A stretch of DNA of 6,122 nucleotides, from assembly GCA_020445005.1 (NCBI GenBank), contig JAGRHM010000389.1, positions 335 through 6,456 on the forward strand, in the 5' to 3' direction. This document shows, in pieces, positions 1 through 6,122 of the stretch (position 1 is its first letter; each line of letters starts with the position of its first letter). The stretch is from Candidatus Competibacteraceae bacterium (GTDB taxonomy: Bacteria; Pseudomonadota; Gammaproteobacteria; Competibacterales; Competibacteraceae). The notes beneath the pieces were generated by a model that was given only the letters and a program-made list of their open reading frames with translations, was not told the DNA's origin and did no database searches. The position numbers and the translations under genes were made by a program.

Positions 1-314
1 TGACTCAATCGACCATTGAATTTGAGCCGACGAATCAAAGAGTCCAGGGGTGGTCGATAGCAAAATGGGGCAAATGCGCGGTCATAATCGGGAAGCTGCG
101 CACAGCACTGGCTACACCGGCCCACCCGATTGTCTAACGATAAAGGCAGAGCGCAAATCGCGCAGGCGTGGCTGTTGCGCGGTAGATCGGCGGCGCAACC
201 GGCGCACAGGTCGCGGCCTGCCGCCCCTGCCGCTCCGCAGAGCAGGCAGATGGGAGGTAGCAAGAAGTGATGAAGCCGCTCCAGCCGGGGAGCGAGCCAG
301 TCGCGCATTCTCAT
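1..314 (-). CDS. comF: ComF/GntX family phosphoribosyltransferase-like protein, N-terminal part (cut by left edge)
   Basis: Reading the minus strand from the ATG at 314 gives 104 codons open to the window edge. What is visible is the cysteine-rich N-terminus typical of ComFC/GntX: CLLC (residues 23-26), CAGC (37-40), CAIC (51-54) and CSQC (67-70). These four CxxC pairs are expected to bind zinc. They are followed by the family's hallmark join to the phosphoribosyltransferase domain, FCYRPPLDSLIRRLKFNG (84-101). The PRPP-binding loop would lie outside the window. ComF-family proteins are linked to DNA uptake in competent bacteria; in many non-competent proteobacteria their role is unclear. The start could also be the ATG at 308 (MRDW); neither has a strong Shine-Dalgarno. 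The gene is divergent from all others here, so it is probably functionally unrelated to them. Family call is confident; the symbol is by family only. Confidence 0.88.
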   Translation of the reverse strand, partial: MRMRDWLAPRLERLHHFLLPPICLLCGAAGAAGRDLCAGCAADLPRNSHACAICALPLSLDNRVGRCSQCCAQLPDYDRAFAPFCYRPPLDSLIRRLKFNGRLS

Positions 315-384
315 GGTTGACAAGAGCAGGAGCGTTCCCGAACAGGACGGGTTAACACAGGCATTTGTTTATCTTAAATAAATT

Positions 385-389
385 AAGGG
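385..389 (+). promoter_or_regulatory. Shine-Dalgarno AAGGG for the small membrane protein gene
   Basis: AAGGG lies 8 bases before the ATG at 398. It decides the start of this gene in favour of that ATG over the in-frame TTG at 365, which has no such site and would add 11 residues. Confidence 0.6.
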
Positions 390-397
390 TTGAAATT

Positions 398-826
398 ATG
401 CATATTCTGGAACAGAGCGAAGAAACCACGCTAGGCAAGATCGCCCGGGGGGCCTCCGCTAAACGGGCCTCTACCCTGATGAATTATGGCAATGTGATTG
501 CCATTTTGATTCCATTTCCGCTGCTGATTTTCTGGTTTGGCGCATCGATGCTGGTCTATGCCATGAATCGCCATCACCCGAATCCCAAAGTAGGCCACTA
601 TACTCAACAGGCAGCTTATCGATTTTATGGGATTACGGGATTTTTTATTGTCATCGCCACTTTTATCCCTGGCGGTGGATGGGGGTGGCATTTGCTGGCC
701 TGGATTGTGGCGGCGCTGATTCTGATTCCCTGGTCCATTCTCGATCTTCGCCGGATTTACCGGGATGAATGGGTCGATATTCCTCTGGATGACCAAGGAC
801 ATCCCCTGCCTAGCGTACTCATTTAG
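398..826 (+). CDS. Small multi-pass membrane protein of unknown function
   Basis: A 142-residue protein that I do not recognise. It has a basic, hydrophilic N-terminus (residues 1-28), a first hydrophobic segment at about 31-56, a polar loop with NRHHPNPK (58-64), then a long hydrophobic stretch at about 79-117 broken by PGGGWGW (91-97), which reads as two further membrane spans with a tight glycine/tryptophan turn. A charged segment, LRRIYRDEW (117-125), and a polar tail close it. Three spans are therefore likely, with orientation unclear. There is no signal-peptide cleavage motif, no cysteine and no catalytic motif. The ATG at 398 is chosen because of a good Shine-Dalgarno. The gene ends 19 bases before the diguanylate cyclase start, so the two are probably cotranscribed. 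A role at the membrane together with the cyclase is possible but has no support beyond position. Confidence 0.78.
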   Translation: MHILEQSEETTLGKIARGASAKRASTLMNYGNVIAILIPFPLLIFWFGASMLVYAMNRHHPNPKVGHYTQQAAYRFYGITGFFIVIATFIPGGGWGWHLLAWIVAALILIPWSILDLRRIYRDEWVDIPLDDQGHPLPSVLI

Positions 827-845
827 CAGACTTCGACACCTCTAT

Positions 846-1847
846 ATGAACGACCTGGTTCATTCCCTAGAAGATATCGGATTACCGCCGTTTCTGCAGG
901 AACTGGGCAGTGTGGCAATTGCGTTGCTGGATGAAAACGGCAGCGTACTGGCCGCCAATCAAGGCTTTCTGCGCTTGGCGCCGCCGCGGGACGCTTCCGA
1001 TCAATCCTGGGATGTTCGCTCGTTGTTTGTCAATCCGCGTCTTGAAGATATCAAGGCGCTGGTGCCGTATCACGGTGGCGCATTATTGCTCTACCGAGGG
1101 ATTCTGAATATCGCGATTGGTGATCAGCCCTGCCGTTCCCTGCAAGGGCATATTTACCGCTGGCAAGAGGGGCGGTTGCTGGTGGCGGCTGAACATGACG
1201 TGGAAGGTCTGGAGGTGCTGGGCGCGACAGTGATGCAACTGAATGAGGAGTTGACGGAAACTCAGCGGCAATTACTGCGGGCCAACCGGGAACTGAAGCG
1301 CAATGAAGCCACGATCCGGGAATTGATGCAGACCGATCCGCTAACTGGCGTCGGTAACCGGCGCCGGCTGGACGAAGCACTGGCGGACGAAGTCGAACGC
1401 AGCCAGCGTTATCAGCACGCTCTGTGTCTACTAATGACCGACCTGGATCATTTCAAGGATGTTAACGACTATCACGGTCACACTGTGGGCGATGAGGTAC
1501 TCAAGCAATTTGCCCTGCTGTTGAGTGAACACTGTCGACAGAGCGACTTGGTCGCGCGCTTTGGCGGCGAAGAGTTTGTCATTCTGTTGCCAGACACCTT
1601 GCTGGAGGATGCAGTCGCCTGCGCGGAGCGTATCCGCCAGCAGTTGGAGTCGCAACCACTCGTGGGACAGGTCGGGCGAGTGACCGCCAGTTTCGGCGTA
1701 GCGATGCTGGACCGGGATGAAGAGAGCGGTGATCTCATGCGACGTGTGGATCAAGCTCTTTATCGTTCCAAAAAGGAAGGCCGTAATCGGGTCACGCAGT
1801 CGGTGGTTGCCGGACAGAACGCCGTGCCGGATGTGGGTTGTTGTTAA
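846..1847 (+). CDS. Diguanylate cyclase, PAS-like sensor plus GGDEF domain
   Basis: Makes cyclic di-GMP from two GTP. With the ATG at 846 the protein is 333 residues and apparently cytoplasmic (no membrane span). Residues about 18-118 resemble a PAS fold (VAIALLDENGSVLAANQGF at 23-41). Residues about 120-160 form a charged amphipathic helix, likely a coiled-coil signalling linker, ending in the usual DPLTGVGNRR entry to the GGDEF domain (164-173). The active-site loop is RFGGEEF (238-244), the first metal-binding site is TDLDHF (198-203), and an I-site RQSD (231-234) sits exactly five residues before GGEEF, so product inhibition is expected. All core residues are intact, so it should be active. 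The frame stays open upstream to an ATG at 765, but that would overlap the previous gene by 62 bases. The 846 start fits the PAS domain better, though its Shine-Dalgarno is weak. The C-terminus ends in GCC. It lies just upstream of chemotaxis genes, separated by a 124-base gap. Confidence 0.95.
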   Translation: MNDLVHSLEDIGLPPFLQELGSVAIALLDENGSVLAANQGFLRLAPPRDASDQSWDVRSLFVNPRLEDIKALVPYHGGALLLYRGILNIAIGDQPCRSLQGHIYRWQEGRLLVAAEHDVEGLEVLGATVMQLNEELTETQRQLLRANRELKRNEATIRELMQTDPLTGVGNRRRLDEALADEVERSQRYQHALCLLMTDLDHFKDVNDYHGHTVGDEVLKQFALLLSEHCRQSDLVARFGGEEFVILLPDTLLEDAVACAERIRQQLESQPLVGQVGRVTASFGVAMLDRDEESGDLMRRVDQALYRSKKEGRNRVTQSVVAGQNAVPDVGCC

Positions 1848-1971
1848 TTTTCAGGAACGATAGTCTGTCGTTTGCACCAGATCGATTTAGAATATCTATA
1901 AATACTCCAGAAAAGTTATTATACTTTCTCTTATGAGCATCAGAGCCTTCGCTTGACCAGGGAAAAGTTAG
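1848..1971 (+). promoter_or_regulatory. AT-rich gap, possible promoter for the STAS-cheA-mcp genes
   Basis: This is the longest gap on the plus strand and is clearly more AT-rich than the genes around it, mostly between 1882 and 1930. The best promoter-like pair I can find is TTGCAC (1872-1877) with TATAAA (1897-1902), but the spacing of 19 bases is long and the -35 match is weak. TATACT (1920-1925) is a second -10-like hexamer without a clear -35 partner. I see no convincing sigma-28 (flagellar) or sigma-54 element. AGGGA at 1959-1963 is the Shine-Dalgarno for the STAS gene, 8 bases before its ATG. A promoter in this gap is plausible from composition and position; its exact site is uncertain. 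Confidence 0.35.
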
Positions 1972-2289
1972 ATGACTGAAATCGAAGTATTATTATCCGG
2001 GCGATTAACTATTAACGAAGCTAAGGCGTGGCGAGAGGAATGGATTAATCGACTGGCTGAATGCGAGCAACTGGTCGTGGATGCGCGTGAGTTGGCAGCA
2101 GTGGATACGGCTGGTCTGCAACTCCTGATCGCGTTGCGGCGCAGCGCCGAGCAAGCGGGCAAGCAGGTTCGATTGGCTGCACCACCGGCAGGCGCCTTGT
2201 TGACCGCCTTGGTCAAAGCAGGATTTCGGGGGGGGGAGGAATCAGAATCTGCGAAACCCCAGGACCCATTCTGGTGGGGGAAGGACTGA
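1972..2289 (+). CDS. STAS-domain protein (MlaB/anti-sigma-factor-antagonist type) linked to CheA
   Basis: A 105-residue, single-domain STAS protein. The fold's signature is seen as LVVDARELAAVDTAGLQLLI (34-53): a beta strand, then the DTAG motif (45-48), where Thr46 takes the place of the Ser/Thr phosphorylated in SpoIIAA-type anti-anti-sigma factors, then the following helix. QVRLAAP (65-71) is the next strand. Such proteins work by partner switching or as adaptors. STAS genes next to cheA recur in chemosensory clusters, where their partner is usually not known. No anti-sigma kinase or phosphatase gene is visible here. The start is set by AGGGA 8 bases upstream. The gene ends 4 bases before cheA and contains the cheA Shine-Dalgarno, so translation is likely coupled. 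The C-terminal tail (89-105) is polar and ends in FWWGKD. A run of nine G bases lies at codons 86-89 (see repeat entry). Confidence 0.9.
   Translation: MTEIEVLLSGRLTINEAKAWREEWINRLAECEQLVVDARELAAVDTAGLQLLIALRRSAEQAGKQVRLAAPPAGALLTALVKAGFRGGEESESAKPQDPFWWGKD
2228..2236 (+). repeat. G9 homopolymer inside the STAS gene
   Basis: Nine consecutive G bases encode part of Arg86, Gly87, Gly88 and part of Glu89 near the end of the STAS reading frame. Runs of this length are prone to replication or transcription slippage and also to sequencing error. Loss of one G moves the reading into the cheA frame with no stop before the cheA ATG. Confidence 0.9.
2281..2285 (+). promoter_or_regulatory. Shine-Dalgarno AAGGA for cheA, inside the STAS gene
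   Basis: AAGGA, preceded by a G-rich run, sits 8 bases before the cheA ATG at 2294 and overlaps the last STAS codons. This fixes the cheA start at 2294 rather than the second in-frame ATG at 2306, and implies translational coupling. Confidence 0.7.
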
Positions 2290-2293
2290 GACA

Positions 2294-4402
2294 ATGACCA
2301 GATCAATGAATCCATCAGACACGTTCCGGCAAGAAGCAGCTGATCTGCTGGCCACTCTCGAAACAACCCTACTCGATCTTGAGGAAACACCCGATGACCG
2401 CGATCTGATCGATCAAGCGTTTCGTTGCCTGCATACGCTCAAGGGATCCGGCGCAATGTTCGGCTGGGAGGCGCTAGCTGCGTTTACCCATCATATCGAA
2501 ACGGCTTTCCAGAAGGTGCGCGATGGCGTACTCAAAGCCAGCCGCGATCTGGTGACGTTGACGCTGGCCGCGCTCGACCACATTCAAGTGTTGCTGGAAC
2601 AACCGGAACAAGCCGATCGGGTGCGTGGCGACGCTTTGCTGGCCGCCTTTGTGGATTTGGCGGCGGCTGCCAGCGATCGTTCTTCTCGCGGTAAATCGTC
2701 GTTGCCCGCAAGTCAGCGCAAGCCGGGGCATTCTGCCAATTCAGGCTCTGAACGGGTGTTTCGCATTCATTGGCGTCCTGGCCACGACGTTCTAGCGCTG
2801 GGCGGCAATCCACTGCTGTTACTGGATGAGTTGCGGTCACTGGGCAAATGTGCGGTAACGCCCATGACGGATCAGATACCGGCTCTGGAAGCGCTGGATC
2901 CCACCCGTTGCTACCTGGGTTGGCACATCGTGCTGACGACCTCAGCAGACCGGACCGCTCTGGATGATGTGTTCATTTTCGTCGCCGATCAATCGGAATT
3001 GGTCATTGACGAAATTCCCGTGACTGCGGAAACACCGCCCCGGCTGGGCGAAATTCTCGTCGAACGTGGCGATGTTCAAGCGGCCGATGTTGAAGAGGCG
3101 CTCAGCCGACAGCAACGCCTGGGCACCTTATTGGTGCAGTCCGGCAAGGTTTCCAAGGAGCGCGTGGCGTCAGCGCTTGGCGAGCAACGTCATTTGCATG
3201 AAGCGGCGAAAGCCCACGAATCCGCGGCGTCCAGCAGCACGATCCGCGTTCCGGCAGAACGTCTTGACAGTTTGATGGATCAAGTCGGCGAACTGGTGAT
3301 TGCTCAGGCCCGGCTCCAGCAAACGACTGTTAATGCCGATAACCCTCTGCTCAAGTCGATTGCTGAAGACATCGGACGGTTGGCCGCCGAGTTGCGCGAT
3401 ACCACGATGGGTGTGCGGATGCTGCCGATCGGTACGCTGTTCGGACAGTTTCGGCGGGTGGTCCGTGATTTGTCGCGGGATCTGAGCAAATCGGTGGAAC
3501 TCACGATGGCCGGTGAGGATACCGAACTGGATAAAACGGTGATCGAAAACCTCAAGGATCCACTTGTACACTTGATTCGCAATGCCATCGATCATGGCAT
3601 TGATACAGCCGAGCAGCGCCAGGCGCAAGGTAAGCCAACCGCCGGGCGGGTGCATCTGTCCGCAGTGCATTCCGGCGCACAGGTGCTGATTACTATCGAA
3701 GACGATGGGCGCGGCATCAACCGCGTTGCCACTCGCACCAAGGCGGAGGAGCGTGGCTTGATCCAACCTGGACAGGAAGTCACGGACGCCGAACTGTTCG
3801 CCTGCATCTTCGAAGCCGGCTTCTCAACCGCTGCTTCGGTGACTAACATTTCCGGACGCGGCGTCGGCATGGATGTGGTGAAAAGAACCATCGACAGCTT
3901 ACGCGGCAGCATCGATGTCGCAAGTGTAGCGAATAAGGGAACTGCGATCACGCTCAAGTTGCCGCTGACGCTCGCCATCATCGATGGCTTGCTGGTGCAG
4001 ATGGAGAATGAACGCTATGTAGTGCCCTTGTCCGCCGTCGAAGAATGTGTGGAACTCAGCCGCCAGGAGGAAGAACACTCTGGCGGACGAGGTTTCCTCA
4101 ACATCCGTGGCGAAATTGTCGCGTTCATCCGCCTGCGTCAGCTACTTGGGGTGCCAGGCGCTGCACCGGATATTCAGAAAGTGGTGGTCGTCGCTCTGGG
4201 CGAGTCGCGGGTGGGGCTGGTTGTCGATCAAGTGATCGGTCAATATCAAACCGTGATCAAGTCGCTCTGTCGGCTGCATCGTGATTTAGAAGGCTTTTCC
4301 GGCGCGACCATTCTGGGCGATGGCAGCGTCGCGCTCATCCTCGACATTCCTCATTTGATCAAATTTGCCCGTGAACGCGAGACCGCGCTCAGGACTGTCT
4401 GA
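2294..4402 (+). CDS. cheA: Chemotaxis histidine kinase CheA
   Basis: A 702-residue soluble kinase that binds receptors through CheW, autophosphorylates and passes phosphate to CheY/CheB. Domains in order: an HPt/P1 domain (about 8-125) with phospho-acceptor His47 in LHTLKGSGAMFG; a low-complexity linker (126-152); a P2-like module (about 154-244, ending VFIFVADQSELVID); two tandem 25-residue helical repeats (251-300); the P3 dimerisation helices (about 316-400, LDSLMDQVGELVIAQARL); the HATPase P4 domain with N-box HLIRNAIDHGID (426-437), G1 box DDGRGI (470-475) and G2 box GRGVGMDVVK (521-530); and a CheW-like P5 domain (about 556-692) with GFSGATILGDGSVALILDI. All key kinase residues are present and there is no fused receiver domain. 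It is translationally coupled to the STAS gene and lies 39 bases before the receptor gene. No cheY, cheW, cheR or cheB is in the window, so its output regulator cannot be named. Confidence 0.97.
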   Translation: MTRSMNPSDTFRQEAADLLATLETTLLDLEETPDDRDLIDQAFRCLHTLKGSGAMFGWEALAAFTHHIETAFQKVRDGVLKASRDLVTLTLAALDHIQVLLEQPEQADRVRGDALLAAFVDLAAAASDRSSRGKSSLPASQRKPGHSANSGSERVFRIHWRPGHDVLALGGNPLLLLDELRSLGKCAVTPMTDQIPALEALDPTRCYLGWHIVLTTSADRTALDDVFIFVADQSELVIDEIPVTAETPPRLGEILVERGDVQAADVEEALSRQQRLGTLLVQSGKVSKERVASALGEQRHLHEAAKAHESAASSSTIRVPAERLDSLMDQVGELVIAQARLQQTTVNADNPLLKSIAEDIGRLAAELRDTTMGVRMLPIGTLFGQFRRVVRDLSRDLSKSVELTMAGEDTELDKTVIENLKDPLVHLIRNAIDHGIDTAEQRQAQGKPTAGRVHLSAVHSGAQVLITIEDDGRGINRVATRTKAEERGLIQPGQEVTDAELFACIFEAGFSTAASVTNISGRGVGMDVVKRTIDSLRGSIDVASVANKGTAITLKLPLTLAIIDGLLVQMENERYVVPLSAVEECVELSRQEEEHSGGRGFLNIRGEIVAFIRLRQLLGVPGAAPDIQKVVVVALGESRVGLVVDQVIGQYQTVIKSLCRLHRDLEGFSGATILGDGSVALILDIPHLIKFARERETALRTV
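3044..3193 (+). repeat. Two tandem 25-codon repeats within cheA
   Basis: Residues 251-275 (starting LGEILVERGDV) and 276-300 (starting LGTLLVQSGKV) of CheA are contiguous copies of the same helix-turn-helix-like unit, identical at 10 of 25 positions (pattern LGxxLVxxGxVxxxxVxxALxxQ). They resemble short repeats found near the N-termini of type II secretion/pilus ATPases and in linkers of some CheA proteins. The DNA of the two units has diverged, so the duplication is old. Confidence 0.8.
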
Positions 4403-4427
4403 GTCCGCCGCCCATTTTACTACTTTT

Positions 4428-4432
4428 GGAGA
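4428..4432 (+). promoter_or_regulatory. Shine-Dalgarno GGAGA for the receptor gene
   Basis: GGAGA lies 9 bases before the ATG at 4442 in the short cheA-receptor gap and supports that start. Confidence 0.6.
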
Positions 4433-4441
4433 TTCCTCATC

Positions 4442-6122
4442 ATGCGTTTTACTATCAAGGCTCGGCTTGCAGCTTCCTTCGCAGCAATCTTGACACTCAC
4501 CGCTATTTCCGCCTACCTGAGCATCAACAATCTTGGCAATCTCAACGAACGATTGAACAGCACAATCACCGGCCCCGTCGAACGGACCAAGCTGGTGCTC
4601 GAACTCCAGTCCAACCTTGGAAGGCTGGTTCGCTCCGAGAAAAATATTATTCTGGAAACCGAAGACGAGGGCATGAAAGCGAGCGCTGCCCGTATCCAGA
4701 GCATGCGAGCGGACATTCAAACCAAGCTGACCCGCTATCGGGAGCTGGCGACTGCGGAAGGTCTCAAGAAGTTGGATGCGTTTCTGCCGGTCTATGAAGA
4801 GTTCCAAAAATCTCAGGACGAACTGGTGCGGCTGGGGCTGCTTAATTCGAACGTCCGGGCAATGGCCTTATCGCTGGGACCGGGCAATGAGGCGTTTGAA
4901 GCGGCGATGAAAGCGATTAAAAATGTCCAGAGCGCCCGTGAGCAAGAAAATAATGTCGGGGTGGATGGCCAAATCGGCCCGCTCCTGGGGCAATTGGCTG
5001 AACTCATGCTCCGGATTCAAAACGAGGAGCGGATCATAGTTCTGTTGAGCGACGAGGCCAAAATGCGCGAGCAGCAGAAGCTTGTCGAAACCTATTTGCA
5101 AGATATCCAGACCCTGCTGTCTACCATCCGGGGACGCGCCAACTCGGCGCAACGCGATGAGCTGCAACGCTTTACCGCCGCTTGGGAGGCATTCACAGCG
5201 ATTGATCAGAAAGTGCGCGCCGCCACACTGGAAAATGGCAATAATCAGGCGAGAGAGATTTCACTCGGAAAAAATCGTGAACTCCTGTACAAGCTGGAAG
5301 CGATGATCAGTGAAATCACCACCATGAACAATAGCATTATGGAGGAAACGTCGAAGGAAACGGACAAGGCTTATGTCTCTTCACGCATCTTGCTACTTAG
5401 CATGGCGTTGCTCTCCGTTGGCATTGGCATTGGCGTGGCGCTGTGGATTTCGCTGACCATCAGCCGGGGTTTAGCGCGTGCGGGTGGGCTGGCTCAAGCG
5501 GTCGCTGAAGGCGATTTGACCCAGACGATTGATTACAAAGGACGCGAAGAAATCGGCGATCTGATCGGTCACCTGACGGCGATGGTCGAACGGTTGCGCG
5601 AGGTGGTCATGGATGTCTCCTCCGCCGCTGAAAATGTTGCGGCGGGCAGCGAGGAACTCAGCGCCAGCGCCGAAACCCTGTCACAGGGCGCTTCCGAGCA
5701 AGCCGCTTCGTCGGAAGAAGCGTCATCGTCGATGGAAGAGATGGCTGCCAACATTCGTCAGAGCGCCGATAACGCCAGCGAAACCGAGAAGATCGCCCGC
5801 CAGTCCGCCGCCGACGCCAATCGCAGCGGTGAAGTCGTCTCCAAAGCGGTGGCCGCGATGAAGACGATTGCTGAGAAAATCACGATCGTCCAGGAAATCG
5901 CCCGGCAGACCGATTTGCTGGCGCTGAACGCCGCGATTGAAGCGGCACGGGCCGGTGAGCATGGCAAAGGTTTCGCTGTCGTGGCCAGCGAAGTGCGCAA
6001 ACTGGCGGAACGCAGTCAGACCGCCGCTTCCGAAATCAGCACCCTGTCCACGCAAACCGTGAGCGCTTCGGAAGAAGCCGGGCAGATGTTGGCCAAGCTG
6101 GTGCCGGATATTCAACGCACCG
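4442..6122 (+). CDS. Methyl-accepting chemotaxis protein, C-terminus cut by right edge
   Basis: A transmembrane chemoreceptor, 560 codons visible and still open. Residues about 8-29 form the first membrane span after a basic MRFTIKAR start. A helical, cysteine-free periplasmic domain of about 285 residues follows (30-315), close to the size of a double four-helix (HBM-like) ligand domain and larger than the Tar/Tsr type; no ligand can be named. The second span is about 316-340, then HAMP at about 341-392 ([20 protein letters not shown]). The cytoplasmic helix carries probable methylation sites in heptad register: Glu419/Gln420, Glu425/Glu426 and Glu432/Glu433. The hairpin tip is [18 protein letters not shown] (489-506) followed by [18 protein letters not shown] (508-525), the CheA/CheW contact region. 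Each arm of the hairpin is seven residues shorter than in E. coli Tsr. The remaining C-helix, second methylation region and any CheR-binding tail are outside the window. Its place directly after cheA suggests it is the dedicated receptor of this kinase. Confidence 0.96.
   Translation, partial: MRFTIKARLAASFAAILTLTAISAYLSINNLGNLNERLNSTITGPVERTKLVLELQSNLGRLVRSEKNIILETEDEGMKASAARIQSMRADIQTKLTRYRELATAEGLKKLDAFLPVYEEFQKSQDELVRLGLLNSNVRAMALSLGPGNEAFEAAMKAIKNVQSAREQENNVGVDGQIGPLLGQLAELMLRIQNEERIIVLLSDEAKMREQQKLVETYLQDIQTLLSTIRGRANSAQRDELQRFTAAWEAFTAIDQKVRAATLENGNNQAREISLGKNRELLYKLEAMISEITTMNNSIMEETSKETDKAYVSSRILLLSMALLSVGIGIGVALWISLTISRGLARAGGLAQAVAEGDLTQTIDYKGREEIGDLIGHLTAMVERLREVVMDVSSAAENVAAGSEELSASAETLSQGASEQAASSEEASSSMEEMAANIRQSADNASETEKIARQSAADANRSGEVVSKAVAAMKTIAEKITIVQEIARQTDLLALNAAIEAARAGEHGKGFAVVASEVRKLAERSQTAASEISTLSTQTVSASEEAGQMLAKLVPDIQRT

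Noticed and set aside
317..322. Perfect TTGACA -35 hexamer on the plus strand
   Set aside because: No -10-like hexamer at 16-18 bases (the sequence there is GC-rich), and it overlaps the start of the comF gene, so it is probably chance.
50..355. Plus-strand open frame of 101 codons, very arginine-rich
   Set aside because: It is antisense to the convincing ComF N-terminus, has low-complexity basic composition, and has no domain signature.
365..397. TTG start extending the small membrane protein by 11 residues
   Set aside because: No Shine-Dalgarno at a suitable distance, while the ATG at 398 has AAGGG 8 bases upstream.
765..845. Upstream start for the diguanylate cyclase (27 extra residues)
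   Set aside because: It overlaps the previous gene by 62 bases in another frame, lacks a Shine-Dalgarno, and the added residues do not look like part of the PAS domain. The 846 start also lacks a strong site, so this is not fully settled.
1856..1872. Short hairpin after the cyclase gene (AACGATA / TGTCGTT, loop GTC)
   Set aside because: Seven base pairs with a wobble, mostly A-T, and no following T run, so too weak to call a terminator.
1933..1956. Seven-codon upstream open frame before the STAS gene
   Set aside because: No ribosome binding site and no sign of attenuation; likely chance.
3170..3766. Long minus-strand open frame inside cheA (198 codons)
   Set aside because: Antisense shadow of the conserved kinase region, with no recognisable protein features; the same holds for the minus-strand frames at 4286-4807 and 5723-6115 inside the receptor gene.
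1..6122. tRNA, rRNA, CRISPR, insertion sequence or phage signals
   Set aside because: None seen: no terminal inverted repeats, no spaced direct repeats, no transposase or integrase frames, and almost all bases are taken up by the listed genes.

Overview
The window looks like ordinary chromosomal DNA from a moderately GC-rich proteobacterium, most likely a gammaproteobacterium. That placement is an inference from the protein flavour (a GntX/ComF-type protein, a PAS-GGDEF cyclase, an MCP/CheA chemosensory set) and from gene style. Nothing here fixes the genus. There are no RNA genes, insertion sequences, CRISPR arrays or phage genes.

Layout: bases 1-314 hold the 5' part of a comF-like gene on the minus strand, running off the left edge. 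It is divergent from everything else, separated by an 83-base gap. All remaining genes are on the plus strand: a small unrecognised membrane protein (398-826), a PAS-GGDEF diguanylate cyclase with an intact active site and inhibitory site (846-1847), a 124-base AT-rich gap that may carry a promoter, then a STAS-domain protein (1972-2289), a CheA histidine kinase (2294-4402) and a methyl-accepting chemotaxis protein (4442 to the right edge, C-terminus cut off). STAS and cheA are 4 bases apart, with the cheA Shine-Dalgarno lying inside the end of the STAS gene. cheA and the receptor are 39 bases apart. These three form a tight operon that probably continues to the right with cheW, cheR, cheB or cheY genes not seen here.

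How they may work together: the receptor senses a periplasmic or membrane-associated cue through a large helical ligand domain and controls CheA autophosphorylation at His47. CheA passes phosphate to a response regulator outside the window. The STAS protein may act as a partner-switch or scaffold protein. The upstream cyclase makes c-di-GMP and could tie the array to the motile/sessile decision, but the link is positional only.

The points most worth a second look are: a G9 homopolymer in the STAS gene where loss of one G would fuse STAS in frame to CheA without an intervening stop; a one-heptad deletion in both arms of the receptor signalling hairpin relative to E. coli Tsr, which suggests a 34H-type receptor; and a tandem 25-residue repeat inserted between the CheA P2-like region and its dimerisation domain. 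I do not see strong evidence for a wholly new system.
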